Assembly: GCF_051020985.1 (NCBI RefSeq)
Contig: NC_135008.1
Coordinates: 6,758,001-6,822,000 of the forward strand
Source: Nomia melanderi
Taxonomy: Eukaryota; Arthropoda; Insecta; Hymenoptera; Halictidae
Reading direction: 5' to 3'
Length of the DNA stretch: 64,000 nt
Part shown: piece by piece, positions 35,101-47,211 of the stretch
Layout of the letters: the number at the start of each line of letters is the position of its first letter
Numbering within the stretch: the stretch's first letter is position 1
Notes under the pieces: model-generated
Databases searched by the model: none
The model's input: only the letters and a program-made list of their open reading frames with translations
Told to the model about the DNA's origin: nothing
Made by a program: the position numbers and the translations under genes

Positions 35101-38100
35101 CATATTTATGGTGCGGGAAAAATGGAGGTAGGAAGTGCAAGTACTCCGGGAATAGGGGTGCTGGTAATGCAGGGAATATAAAAGAAACGCGTATGGGATA
35201 CATGCAGAGTGGAACTGAAGCAAGGGGTTGGAGGACAGGACGAAGGAAGCTTTATCCATATCAACGGATGAAGTGGACGTAGGACTTAGCGTAAAGAAGT
35301 GGGAGGGTAGTAAAGATAGATGAGGAACAGAAAGGAAAGGGGAAAGATCGAGAAGTGTCCGTGAACCCTCAAAGGGCTTCTAATGACAGCAAGAAGTCCC
35401 TCGAGTCAATGGTAGGACCTCCGGTTATCCCTAAAGAGTGACCCTAATGAATCTCTTTGTAGGGACGTTAGTAACATTCAGGAGAACCCGGAGAGATCCT
35501 CGAAGAGTCTCCAGTATCCTTCGAAAGTCCCTAGGGATCCTCGAAGCGTCTCCTGTGACTGGCAGGAATCTCTTTCGTGGTCTCGAGACCTCTGCGATTT
35601 CGAGGAGCTGTCTCGGACCTTCGCGCTCGACGTCTAAAGGGCTACTGATCATTTTCGGTGACCCACATCTGTTCACCCCTTTACAGTAACATCCGCGCAT
35701 CGCTGTTGTTCGATTCATCCGATGTAATCGTGAATATTTATGCACTACGAATTTATAAACCGCGATCGATACAATCGTATAATTGTATCCTGTTACGGAT
35801 ACCTGAACGTCGGACGCGTCCCGCATATTTAGTCACTCGTTTCCATGAACGTGACTCGTTCCACTTGGCTGCGGGACTGTAGTAATTTAGGAGGAAACCG
35901 TAAAAATCCGAGGATACCGAGTCCATCCTCCCGAATTAGGGTCGGTTAGGATAACGATACTTGAGACTTCGAGCTGGAAGACTCGCCGCGAGGATTCATG
36001 GTCGATGACAGCGATCAACGGGGAGGAGAGGAGAAACTGAAGCAGGGCCGAAGGAAGTATTATAATTTCTTCGGGTTTCTTACCTTCGCCGCTCCGAGTT
36101 GAACAAGAGTTGTCTGTCGGAGTCCCACTTAGAAGAGGTAAGGTTATTTCCCGTGTATGCATATCGAGCAGCATCGCCTACGAAAGAGTCGATCGCTCGA
36201 TCGGTTCGAGCGTGTTTTCTATGGACGAGCGACGCATTGTTTTCGCAAACAAAGGGGAGCGGTCCGTCGATTCGAGTCGAGAAATTTGGGTGGACTTCAA
36301 TTAGCCGCTGTTGGTTTTCCTTTCGGGCGTAGTTCACTTCGGTTAGTTAATAGAGTTAGGGGAAACAATGTTTAAGAGGTTTATCGGGGGAAAATTGGCG
36401 GGAAGTAAACTGACGGATCGGCGTTAATTCGAGTTCCTGGTCGGCGAGATAATGCAGAAGGTAGAACCGGCGAAGCCCCGGGATTCCCCGGGCGAAAATA
36501 AAAGAATTCCGGAAAATAATTGCGCGGAACACAATCTGTCGGGCTTCCAATTAGAACTTCCTTCGCCGCGGCTTTATTTGTTGCTCGGAACTTCCCCCCC
36601 AACTTTTTAATTAAATTTTATTCATTAACGCGAATGTATAACGGGAATGGAAACCTCGAGCCGGTCGCTTGATAAAACGTAAGATGTCCCGGGGAAAGCG
36701 CGGGGAGTTTATTAAACGAGACCGTGCGTCGGAAATTGGACGGGGCCGGGGATTAATTTTTAAAGAGCTCTCCGGATTCGCGGTCAAATCATAATAATTA
36801 AGCCCCCGCGCCGTCGCCCGGGCCGCGACAAACTCGATACACCGGAAAAAGAATACACGCGCGCGAAAGTAACTAGACGATCCGACGGGATCCTCGCCGG
36901 AACGTTCGTGGAATCATGAGAATTCCCCTCGTAACAGGGGATTTGTATTTAATTCAGGATTTTTAGATCCGAAGAGCCGGTCGGTGCCTTCCCTAGCGTG
37001 GAACAGTTAAAGTTTCGTTTAAATAAAATGTTCCGAATGGAATTTCAAATATACATCCAGCTCCGTGAAATTTAGCGAACAGCGTCTAGGAACACGCTCG
37101 AACGTGAACGCGGAAGCGTTCCGAGCTTTTCCTCGCGGACGACGATCCCCCGGAAAAAATATTCACGGGGATCCTCTCGGTACAGGAGCGATTCAGCCGG
37201 CGGGCTCGTCGCTTTCGTTTGTCCTTAAAAAATGCAAAGAGCCCGCGAAAGGTCCAGTCCCTTTCGATTCTTCTCGTTTTAATTTCAGCCAATTAAAAGT
37301 TTCCGCAGCGTCCGCGAACAATCGGCCGGGGATCTTTGCCGACTCGCGGGAACGTCGGAGTTTCCACGGACGTCCTCCTCTTTCCGCAGGAAGGGCCGCG
37401 ATCGCGGTTCCCGACGAAATTAGTATTATACTTATTTAGAGGCATTGTAGGCGCCAGCGACGCTCGCGCCCCCGGCGGGGCCGGCGGAAGGGGAGGCGAG
37501 GAATATTAAGAAACGGCGCGCCAACGGTATTTGCCCGCATCATTAAACCGCGAACAAAAAAGGTGTATATAACCCGGGACGGAACGGGAGAGAGGAGAAC
37601 GGCGAGGAAGCCGAGGAGAGCCATGGCGCCTACGGACGGCGAAATCTAACGGAAAATTGAAGAGGGTGACCGGTTCGTGTTACAAAGCGGGGAACGCGCG
37701 AGAAAGTCTCGCCGGGAAGTGAGGTAATTAGCGTCAGTCGGCTCACGGATTAATTAAAACGGCACCTCGAAAACGCAACGTCTATGGTAACTTAAAACGC
37801 CGCGAGGAAAGGGGCTCGCACCTGGACGGCTATTTCGCCGTCGTTTCATGGGGACACTGTCGGATAGAATCGCGCGGTTTCGCGCGGAAATTCCGGTAAA
37901 TACGGGGAGACCGACGGGGAAATGATCGAGACGCTCCGCTTTTTGGGTTTTCGTTGTCTGCGTTTTATTATAATATAACATTTCCACGGACGGGGATAGA
38001 AATTCGCGATTTACAATGCTCCCCGAAAATCACTCGAAAGGAATGACTCGCCGCGCAGTGGCTCCTCTGGACAGTACTTGATGATTCGATTGTTCGTGTG

Positions 38101-38124
38101 AGAACAATTGAACGTTATCGATCT
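35101..38124. other. Non-coding DNA
   Basis: Purine-rich on the plus strand to about 35340. At about 35355-35600 a degenerate minisatellite repeats (A/G)TCCTCGAAG-GTCTCC and AAAGTCCCTAG-type blocks. From 35.9 kb it is GC-rich with chance frames. No exon recognised. Confidence 0.45.
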
Positions 38125-38540
38125 GTTGCTAAGATGTTCTGCTATACACGATGATTTTCAAAAATCAAAACTGAATTGAACCGCAAACTATCCATTGTCG
38201 TTGACATTAGAAGTACCGAGCAGTTGAACTAGAAGTGCGTTGATTAAGATGTCAGTTAAATTTTATTTAAATCTGTATATTAAAAAATCAACTATTTTAA
38301 TCATCTCTTGAAGAAGCGTTTATATGCTTTCAATTATTATGAAAGAGTAAATGAGGAATGCGTGACTTCGACCCATCTGATAATTCTAGTGTTAAAACTA
38401 ATATCTTCATAATATCCGAGTAATATAACAAAAATATAACCATCACGTGTTCACCTCTAAACCTTACAAGTTTTATCCGAAGCATTGCTTTGCATCAATC
38501 ATACTCGTCAAATTACCGAGTTCTGTCCAGAAAACTGCCG
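38125..38540 (+). repeat. R1 dispersed repeat, interrupted by T3
   Basis: R1 sequence (CTATACACGATGATTTTC, ACTATCCATTGTCGTTGA) is interrupted at 38201-38395, then resumes with ATCTTCATAATATCC and ends AATTACCGAGTTCTGTCCAG. The insertion point matches that in the copy at 44060. Confidence 0.8.
38201..38395. mobile_element. T3 element nested in R1
   Basis: Left end TTGACATTAGAAGTACCGAG; right end TAATTCTAGTG-TTAA. The interior, including TGCGTTGATTAAGATGT and GAAGAAGCGTTTATATGC, is nearly identical to 44235-44430. Confidence 0.85.
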
Positions 38541-41499
38541 TTCGTCCGCACTGTGCGCCGATTCGTCTCGAACGAACCGGTGATTCCGTTCGATCGGTTC
38601 CAAGAACCGTGTTCCGCCTACCAGACTATCTGTTTAGCCTACGTGTGTCGTTACAACGAAGAGGTGAGAGAGTTCCCTTATTCATTTACATCCGTAAAAA
38701 ATCTCTTACACAGCGAAGACTCGATCTAGCGGCGCGAGCCGCCGCATCTTTATACAAACTACGAGACGTCGATCCTCTCCGGTGGGTTCTATAAAAATTG
38801 CTTACGGATACAGCGATATATCGTTACGGGCGAGTCACGGTGAAGTACAATGAAAGAGTTTACTCGCTAATTGTTACGGTTCGGATGAAAGACTCCGCGA
38901 CGCGTCGGGGCTCGCAGGTTCGCTGCCAGTACCTACCATTCGGCGAAACAACATGATCCTTTTGCTTTGTACTCTGAACACTTGCTTCCGCGAGCATCGC
39001 GCCCGTCTCTTTATTCTACTCGTTCAAAGGGCGTTCTCTGCGCTAATGCGGCTGCAACGGACACACCCGGGGAAAACTGAGAACGCTGCCGGAAACTCGG
39101 CATGCGCGACAGCGGATCGGCACGAAGATCGTTGGCAGCGCGCGCGTCCTCTTCCCTCGCGTTCGATTTTCACTTTCGCATCCGTCGATCACGGTAATCG
39201 GACCATCCGATTTCTCCCAAGTTTCCTGGTCCCTCGGGCGCAACGGGAGAGCCGCCATTGCGAATGAAAAGTGGCGCTGATCGGGACGATCGAACTCTAG
39301 CTCGCATCCTTTCACAGGCGAACGCGGGGAAAGCTGCTCGAAGCATCGCGGTCGACGCGTGGCGTCGATGAACGGGACAAAGGTGCCTCGACGGTTGACG
39401 AAGTGGTTATTTTCATTTCTATTCCAGCGGAATGCGCCGGCACGATTACTCGGTGAATAATTTCATCGCGAAGCGGTGTCGTGCAACGAAGCAACAGTGA
39501 CGTCTCGGGACTGAGGAAGAAGCTGGAAGAGAAAAGTAATCACGGCAGTTCAAACGGTTCTCCAAAGGGAGCGAGACTGAGTAGTAATCAGTACGAATAG
39601 CCGTACACAGCTTAACTCGGTGAACCGTTCCTCCGTCTGTTCCCGTAATCCCCGGCAACGGCGTTTTTCCTTCAGCCGTGAGCGCGCGATCCTACTCGCC
39701 GCCGTTGCGCTGCAGCGCGCAACTTTATTTCCAGGAAGGAACTCGTTTTCGGATTCTCGCCGCTGTTAAGAGCTCCGCGAGTTTCGTCGCGTTATCGCGA
39801 TTCCCCGCGCGTTTCTCCGCGAGGAAAAAGTTCAGCGAGGATTCGCGCCACGCGCAATCAACGAATCGAGGGCGAGCACCTTCGTCGCAGACAAACAACA
39901 TTTTCGCGATTGCGTCTCCGCGCTAACGACGATAAACTCTTCCAGCGCGGTTCAAACGTTCCCGACGGAAAAAAAAGGTTCGTTACCTCGTTCCGAGTAC
40001 CGTGACGCGCTCTCTTTCCCTGCGTTTCGGCTTGCTCGTCTTTTCCCGGGTCTAACCCGCGCCGCCCCTTTTCAATCGATAACTCGAGCCTCGAAACTGT
40101 CGCAAATTGCTCCCTTTGACGCGCGAACGATCGAAACCATTCCCCGATTGCTCCATAAATATTGATTCGAACGGGAACCGATTCGATCGGAGCGCGCTGA
40201 TTTCAAAGGGAGCGTCGCGCTCGCGATCCCCCAGCTGCGCGAATTAATTGTCTCCGCGAGCGGCGCGGTCTACGCGTTCCCTCCCCTCTCGAGCTGATCG
40301 CTCGCGCGGGAGGGAAAAGTTTTCGCCGGGACGCGCGAATTCTATTTGCCGACGACGGCGAACGGAACGTAACAAGTTCGCCGTGATATCGCGCGCACTT
40401 CGAAGTCGCTTATTCTCCGCTGGGGGTAAACGCATCGAAACAACGGAACAATGCGGAACTTTCAAGAACGGCCGGCGAGTTTATCGGGCACGTCGCCGCT
40501 CTGCGAAGGTCCGACGGTGTTTCGAGCGTGTTTTTATTTAATTAAATGCCGACTCGATAGCAGGCGCGCCGTTCTTGCTCGGTTACCAATTTCCCCGTGA
40601 CCGCCGGTCTGCAGGAACACCCGCGTCGATCGAGTTTTCCCGGTGATCACCGAACGACTCGCCCCGCGGAACTGAATCGGACGGGCTTCCGTTCGTTGAG
40701 CCAATCCGCCGAGAACGATAACCAGATGAAAGATCGCGCAATTTTCTAGTCGCGTTCGTCGACGCTTCAACGGTCCGCGCGCGATTCAGAAGAGCGACTG
40801 GTATCGCTTGGTCCGACGAGAATTAGGTCCGGGTCGACGCGAGTTCTCGAAGGAGATCGGAAACGGTCCGTTCCAACCGAGCGTTCCCTCGTGTTTCAAT
40901 TACGTCGAGATCAGAGCCGGGCGTTACGCGAATTGTTTCGAATAAACGTTCGCCGGGGATAATAAACTCCTGTTAGTCGATTATTCGCGAGGAAGGTTGA
41001 TCGTAAAAACCGATACGGAGGGAATTACACGATATTCGGCCGACTATTCGTCCATTAGCGCGAAATAGAGTTTCGCCGGATGAAATTTCATCCGTCGCTC
41101 TTACCTTTTATCCGTAACTCGAACACAATTCCGCGTAGCGTTGTTCGAGGCTGCGCAGGAGGAGACGTGGAAAGGGAATGATCGTGACTCTTATAAAAAG
41201 TGGACGTTATCCGATTAACTATTTACAATGATTCTCGAGCGGTCGCCGGGGGTCGTCGAACGGTTACACGATCGCCGAGAGGAGGAGAAGAAGAAGCAGA
41301 AGATTGAAATGGGTCGGGTCCGCAGATATTTTTCGGCTTGCGCCGTGGTGCATCGCTGCTGGATGTTCTGCAACAAAAATCAGATTCGCTGGAGTGTGTT
41401 ACACGACGAGGAATGGACTTTCTCGCTTCTATTCAGGTTTTCGGACCTGCCCTTACGCCATCTACCAAAAATCGGCACGAACTTTCTGAACAACTCAAT
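38541..41499. other. GC-rich non-coding DNA
   Basis: CpG-rich, low stop density, chance frames on both strands. The minus frame 40770-40534 starts with a hydrophobic stretch but is not recognised. Confidence 0.45.
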
Positions 41500-41698
41500 A
41501 CGAAACCTCTGTTTTGCGCGGATAAATTCCGTTTCTCTATTGATGTAACATTTGAATCAAATCGTAAAACATCCATTGTCATCTAAAAAACTTCATAATA
41601 TCCCCATAATGTATAAAAAAATATAACTTTTGTCTAAAACATATCTTTGCATCACTCGTTCTTTTCAAGTTATCGAGTTTTGTCCAGAAAACGATTGT
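41500..41698 (+). repeat. R1 dispersed repeat without insertion
   Basis: Carries CATCCATTGTCATCTAAAAA joined directly to CTTCATAATATCCCCATAAT. This is the empty-site version of the junction occupied by T3 in the copies at 38 and 44 kb. Ends GTTTTGTCCAGAAAACG. Confidence 0.82.
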
Positions 41699-42873
41699 TT
41701 CGGAAGACTCGAACCCATCGCTTGTAACGATGTCCGCATCGCCGCGGGTTTCAACACGTATCGGGGCGTTTACCGACGAGTCCACTAGTAGATCCCGGAC
41801 GAAACGCTCCCCCCTCTTTCCTCATGATCTTTCCGAATTCCTTCCTCGTTCCGTAACATTACAGGCCGCTCCAGGAGAATACCGCAACGCTCGCGGTAAC
41901 GAGGATGTATCCCGGGCCGATGCGAACGCGTCAACGTTTCCACTTAGTTTGCGTAATTACGTAATATTACGCGCGAACAGTGTGCCCTAATATGTCGGAG
42001 TGGTACGTAAATGAAATTTCGGAAACTCCCGAAACTGCTCGGAACGCGGCCTGAGCGAGCGAACTCTTCCGCAAAGTTTCCCGGCTCCTTCGGGATCCCG
42101 TCGCGCGAAAGGGGCCAACGCTGGTGTCACGGCGCGCGCGCGAGGAAGGGATAAAAATCAAAGACAAACTCGCGAAATTAGAGCGTATTATCTGAATTCG
42201 CCAACAGTGCACTCTTATCTAGAGAGACATCTTGCTCGGACGGTTCAGAGATACACGACTCGCGGTATATTCCGTTGAACCGGGTTCAAGAACTTAAGAA
42301 GGATTTGCAACAGAGGAGTTAAGCTTCAAATGCCCGAGTTTATTAGGAACACGCTTCGCTCTTATACAGTCAGTTATCTCGAGCACAGTAGCAAGTGATC
42401 TTCAGAACCCGCGAAACTGGCGTCACCAAAGATTTCAGTTTGATTACGCGACCTCGTCCCGCGTCGCGTTTCTACGGATCGTTAGGTGCGCGGTAACAAT
42501 CGTCCCCGTGATTATACGAGCGGCCAATCTCCGCGACGCGCGATCAACAGGTTAGACGTCGGAGAACCGTTTCGATTCCGGAAAAATCGAACCAGGCCGC
42601 GCCGCTGTCAATCGAGAGCTTTCAACGCGTCTGTCCTCCCAGCCGCGACTCTTTCACGGGAACGCGTCGCATCTTTGTGGGAGAAACAGTCGCAGCTCGT
42701 CCGCTTGTTAGCTGGAATCGAGCTGTATTTTCCTCCGACTTTCTAGCTCGAGCAACAGAAGCCAGTGTTCGATCGCGGCATGGAAACGGAGCAATCGGGA
42801 GCACTCGTAAGCAAGGTTTCCCGTTTGGAACGGGACAGATTGACGAGAAAAGACGATCTACGTTTTCCCTTAC
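41699..42873. other. GC-rich sequence downstream of dpr Ig2, likely intron
   Basis: The dpr donor opens here on the minus strand. I see no acceptor followed by a recognisable Dpr C-terminal sequence. Open frames on the plus strand opposite the dpr exon, up to 244 codons, are shadows of it. Confidence 0.5.
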
Positions 42874-43042
42874 CGTTGACGATGTGGACTCGCGCGCTGT
42901 ACGGAAGAGTGTTGCTCGGCGAGCACGTGTAGAGGCCGGAGTCCTCCTTGGTCGCTCTCTGAATGAGCAGACGGCTGGTGGTCACGGGTCCCCTTTCCGT
43001 TACCAGACTGATGCCGCCCCTTGGCGTGTCGAAGTTAATCTC
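42874..43042 (-). CDS. dpr: dpr-family gene, exon encoding second half of Ig domain 2
   Basis: This exon continues in frame from the exon at 44750-44877. It begins E-I-N-F-D-T-P-R-G-G-I-S-L-V-T-E, goes on through T-T-S-R-L-L-I-Q, and contains the Ig hallmark D-S-G-L-Y-T-C with the second disulfide cysteine, followed by S-P-S-N and A-R-V-H-I-V-N. These strings are diagnostic of Dpr proteins. The acceptor is cttccgcag ending at 43043 and the donor is AACG followed by gtaagg at 42873. The exon is 169 nt and leaves phase 1, so the two exons together form a symmetric phase 1-1 Ig module. The following C-terminal exon, which would carry a stalk and a membrane anchor or GPI signal, was not recognised in the 42.8 kb to the left. 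Confidence 0.92.
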
Positions 43043-43729
43043 CTGCGGAAGAAACGAGTCGAAGAGCTGCGTTCCGAGATAAGTGGCGCTACGGACGGTC
43101 GAAGAAATCCGGAAAGGACGACCGGCGACGCGGCAACTCCCCTAAAACTCGTTCCTTATCTCGAGTCGCTTCGCGAATGGGCTCTCGCGCCACGCCATCC
43201 TCGATTCTCGCGATATTACGGCGATATCCCGGCGATACGCGTTCCCCTGGTACAGCCACTTTCGCGGAGAACTCGCGGGCAGCGTGCCCGATTTTCGCGA
43301 GCCAAATGCCAACGGTTCCCTGCGTTAAGGAAGGATTTGTTCTCGCGGATTCGGACCGCGCTCCAACTCTGCCCTATCGATCGAGGCTCGCCGCGCGCGG
43401 ATTACCCGTAAAGAGGTCCGCAACGTCAAGTTTGCCGCAGAATACTACGGTGAACGCGAACCGGAAGAGACGCTTAATCTGCCGAGGCGCGGGGAGACAG
43501 CTTAAAGGAAGCGCGGAGGAAATGGAAAGAAAATAGAACGGCTTTCGATGAGTCGCCGGCTCCCCCGACGCGCTTGCCCGCGTTTAACCTTTGTTCCCTG
43601 TTGATCAGCCGCGATCGAGCTGAATGGGAGGAAGAACCGAAGCTCCTTTCTGCGATAAATCTCTGGGGACTCCCCGATCGTTCGCTCGCCGACTCTCATT
43701 CCCGCCGCGAATAATTTACGCCCCGAGGA

Positions 43730-44565
43730 CGAAACTCCGAAATTCGACTGTTGGAATAATGAAAATTGAAGGCTATCAACGTGTTGCCAAGTATAAATGC
43801 GTTGCCAATGTAAAATAAAAGTTTCGCGCGGATATATTCCGTTTCTGTATTTATATAACGCTGGAATCGACACGGAAAATATCTATAGTTATGGGAAAAA
43901 CTTCATAATATCCCCGTAATGTAACGAAAGTATAACTACCGAATGTTTAGCTTTATACCTTACAATTTTTCTCTAAAATATTTCTTCGTATCACTCATAC
44001 ATTTCAAGTTATCGAGTTTTCTCCAAAAAACGACCGATTGATCACTCTGTGAGACGCACAGGAAACTCCAAAATTCGACTATTGACATAATAAAAATTAG
44101 TGGCTGGCAATGTGTTGCTAAGTAGTCCTTGCTGTCCAAAATGATTTTCATTTCAAAAACAAACGTTTTGTGCGTATAAATTCCGCTTCTGTATTTACGT
44201 AACGTTGGAATCGAATCGCAAAGCATCCATTATCTTAACCGAGCAGTTGAACATTTCTTTCTAGAAACCATAGAACTGCGTTGATTAAGATGTTAGTTAA
44301 GCTATATTTTAATCTGTATATTAAAAAATCAGCTATTTTAATAATTTCTTGAAGAAGCATTTATATGCTTTCAATTATTATGAAACAGTAAATGAGGAAA
44401 TTTTTACCCATCTGATAATTCTAGTGTCAAAAGAACTTCATAATATCCCCATAACGTAACAAAAATATAACCACCATGTATTCAGCTCTATACGTTACAA
44501 CTTCTGCCTAAAATATTTCTTCGTATCACTCATTCTTTTCAAGTTATCGAGTTCTGACCAGAAAA
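43730..44565 (+). repeat. R1 tandem dimer inside the dpr intron
   Basis: Unit 1 (about 43730-44032) starts GACGAAACTCCGAAATTCGA. Unit 2 (about 44060-44565) starts GGAAACTCCAAAATTCGACT and is split by the T3 element at 44235-44430. Both end in a GTTATCGAGTT-CCA-AAAACG block. R1 lies opposite in orientation to dpr transcription. Confidence 0.85.
44235..44430. mobile_element. T3 element nested in R1 unit 2
   Basis: Left TTAA-CCGAGCAGTTGAAC (the outermost CACTAGAA bases are missing); right TAATTCTAGTG-TCAA. It shares the insertion site and interior with the element at 38201. Confidence 0.83.
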
Positions 44566-44749
44566 CGGCCCGCGCCGCGCGCGTATTCAGCCGCAGTTCG
44601 CTTCTCTCAGGGACAATCGGCGCAGCTTGTCAGGTTTCCCGAATAGCGGCGACGTCTCTCGATACCGCGCGGCAACAATGGCGCTATTTGTCGCGACGGC
44701 GCCTCCGACGCCTACGAAAAACGGAACGCGAGTTCGCCGCATCGTTTAC

Positions 44750-44877
44750 CTCGCGATCGTGGCTCCACCTGATCGCGCTCGGCGGCTCGGGCGCGTATTT
44801 GACCAGGCACGTCAAGTTTATCGTGCTGTGCTTGTTGATGAAGAGATCCGGGCCCCCGGCGATCTCCGTCACTGGTT
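44750..44877 (-). CDS. dpr: dpr-family gene, exon encoding first half of Ig domain 2
   Basis: Dpr proteins are neuronal cell-surface Ig proteins that bind DIP receptors in synaptic partner recognition. The exon reads P-V-T-E-I-A-G-G-P-D-L, then F-I-N-K-H-S-T-I-N-L-T-C with the first Ig cysteine and an N-L-T glycosylation sequon, then K-Y-A-P-E-P-P and I-R-W-S-H-D-R-E with the core tryptophan. The acceptor is ...ttctgattgcag at 44878-44889; the donor is GAG followed by gtaaac at 44749. Two bases precede the first whole codon, so the upstream intron is phase 1; the donor is phase 0 and joins the next exon in frame. The A-G-G-P-D and W-S-H segments are typical of dpr Ig2. I cannot assign the paralogue. 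No Ig1 exon is visible up to 64000, so the upstream intron is at least 19 kb if the gene is intact. Confidence 0.9.
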
Positions 44878-46680
44878 CTGCAATCAGAAAGCATCGTCTC
44901 GTTTACCTTTAGCTAATAAAACGCGCGCAAACGTTTCGTATTCCTCGAAACCGGGGGGGAAAAAAAGCGTTCAAGCATCGCGCGCATGACGAGCCAAAGG
45001 TAAGAGTCGACGGCGGAAGAATGCCGATGTCCCGAGGGTTTCTCTCCCAAACGAAGAAAAGAAACCGTCGGTCGCACGGGGGACGTTTGTTTTTGCCCGG
45101 CGCTCAAATTTAATCTTATCGTTACACGAGGCAGGGGGAAACGCGGCGAAAGAGAGAAACAGGGAGAAGACATGGCCGAATAAAATCCAATAACAGACGG
45201 GGACTCGTCGATGCGACGTATCCGATATCTGCCCCGGAAAGCAGAACTTGACCGAGAGAATGCCGATCGGATGAATTCTATATCCGCGCGGCTCGGAATT
45301 TCCTCTGCGAGGAATCCGCGTCGCGCGCAATCAACGGAGGGCCGGGGCCACTTGTCTGGAAAACCGTATCGTTTATCGAACCGTTTTGACGGGACGTCGT
45401 CTCGCGTATCGAATAAATTTCGCCGAGCTCGCTCGGCGACCTCGTCCCGTTGCACCGTCGCGATTCAATTGTCCGCGACGCTTCCCGTTTCACCTCGGAA
45501 GCTGTTCGATCGGCCGTCCCGGAGCGTCTAATAATTCTTCCGAAGTCGCGGGACTGTTCCGCGGTCGCAATACGCGCTCGCCCGGCAGTCCAGCTCGGAT
45601 TATCCGCCGGTCCGTTTCAGCGTTTCCCCAGTTTGCTGACCAAGTTGCGCGGTGCAGCTGACAGCTCGGGGACCCTCATTTCCTCTCCAGGAATACGTCT
45701 CTCGCCGGCTGAAAGCAGCGGAACGTCCGCGAGGCAACATCGACGACAACTGCCCGATCCCCTTTCACCGGCCGATCCCTTTTTAATTTAATGTTCCGCG
45801 TTGTTCCGCGAAATAACGGAGTTCCGCGTCGAGGGGACGGGTTCGACCGCAATTTTCGAGGTGAACGCGGTCGCTGGGAACGTCGACCGACCGTTTCAGC
45901 TCGGAAAGCCGAGCTGCTCCCGCGGATGACTTCACGGACCGGCGACGCGGCACTATATCCTTATCGCGGATCGCTGGACACGAGGCAAACATTGACGTTG
46001 GCAATAATCCGGGGAGTCCAGTCTTGTTATTCCCGTGACATTTCGTAGGTAGGAATAACAGGTTTATCCGCAAGACTGTTTACCGGGGCGAGGAAGGACG
46101 ACCGGTACCCCGGGGATTCTCCGAGTTCCCGGAGATTCTCGAATTCTCTTTGGTCGGCCATGATTTGCCGACCGAACCCCGTCCCACCCCGGCCGCCCGT
46201 GTTCGGTCAGGTTGGCTCAACGGTTTGCGCATTCTTACGCAAATACATCTCGGGTGAAAATTGACTCGTTAGCCGGACGAAGCCCCAACGAACTTGCAAT
46301 TAGTTGCGACGGTTGTTGTTCCGCGGTATTTCGTCCGCGGCGCTCGCCTCGTTTCGCTTCGTTCGACGAACAATTCCAGCGATTCGGATGGAACTTTCTC
46401 GTCTGGGTTGTTCTGCTCAGAATGCGCGTCGCGTAAGTCCATTGGAGCCGAGCAACCGGAAGTCGAATATTTCTTAGAGGTTATTAGAGACTTGGCCCGT
46501 TGACTGCGACAAGGTGTGCATTTCTGAGAAAGTACATTAGAATGATCGAAATGAGTTCCACCGCATTGAAACAATGTTATTTGTTTCCTTGTGTTCCGCG
46601 GTGAATTGTTAGCGTACATACTGAAAATTAGGATTAACATTTCTCCACGATGTATCTAATAATTTAATAACGCAATATTT
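44878..46680. other. GC-rich DNA upstream of the dpr Ig2 exon, likely intron
   Basis: CpG-rich with overlapping chance frames. I looked on the minus strand for Ig1 signatures (Y-E-C-Q, W-x-R near the centre) and found none. Confidence 0.5.
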
Positions 46681-47140
46681 TTAACACAAACTACCGGATG
46701 GGTCAAAACGACTCATTCCTGATTCCTTGTTTTTACGACTATTGAAAAAAGGACAGATGTTTCTCTGAGAAATTATTAACACGAATGCCGCACGATTTCA
46801 CGGAGTAAAATACACGAAATGAGGAAAGATATAATGTTGGATTACTGAATTGAATTAGGTCATTCATATTGCACGGTTATCTTGCTGAATGGCACTGCAC
46901 TAGGTAATATTATTTATAACAGAGAAATGTTTTCAAGTAATCACCGTTTAATTGAGTGAATTGTGGCGACCTGATTTGGTCGAGGGTCACCCTGTGACCC
47001 CCATGGCATTCAACGTGTTAAAGAATTTGATTTATCAATACGCAAGCTGAATTTTAAATCATTCGTTCTTTATTGTCGTTAAGTTCTCATTAAGTTCTTC
47101 GAGTTTCTACAGAGGAATTTCCAAAAAAATATTTTTAAGC
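46681..47140. mobile_element. T3-like element split by a T4 insertion
   Basis: Left part 46681-46775 (TTAA-CACAAACTACCGGATGGG, CTGATTCCTTG) and right part from 47022 (AGAATTTGATTTATC, CTTCGAGTTTCTACAGAGGA) together match the unbroken copy at 63731-63943. The right terminus is lost. Confidence 0.78.
46776..47021. mobile_element. T4 TTAA-type MITE, complete and nested
   Basis: Left end TTAA-CACGAATGCCGCACG; right end GGCATTCAACGTG-TTAA. The palindrome GGGTCAC-CCT-GTGACCC (46984-47000) lies 21 bp inside the right end only. It was inserted at a TTAA of the surrounding T3 element. Confidence 0.87.
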
Positions 47141-47144
47141 GCCT

Positions 47145-47211
47145 TTAATCCCTTGCCGTACAATGACGAGTGAGACTCGTGATGAAGATTTCTAGACTAA
47201 TTTAACACTAG
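47145..47211. mobile_element. T7 left end, truncated
   Basis: TTTAATCCCTTGCCGTACAA is followed by the perfect palindrome ACGAGT-GAG-ACTCGT (47166-47180) and GATGAAGATTT. It is cut off by the next T3 element. Confidence 0.7.

Larger units (their letters stand above)
43043..44749 (-). other. dpr intron between the two Ig2 exons
   Basis: A phase 0 intron of 1.7 kb with a GT donor (44749-44748) and an AG acceptor (43044-43043). Its part nearest the downstream exon (43043-43729) is GC-rich without recognisable features. The rest is filled by two tandem R1 repeat units, one carrying a T3 element, so about half of the intron is repeat DNA. Confidence 0.85.

Noticed and set aside
37436..37624. Minus frame starting with a hydrophobic, signal-like stretch
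   Set aside because: The hydrophobicity comes from a pyrimidine-rich strand; the remainder is Arg-rich and unrecognised.
42677..43411. 244-codon plus-strand frame
   Set aside because: It is antisense to the dpr exon and the flanking GC-rich intron. The dpr reading has family motifs and splice sites; this one has none.
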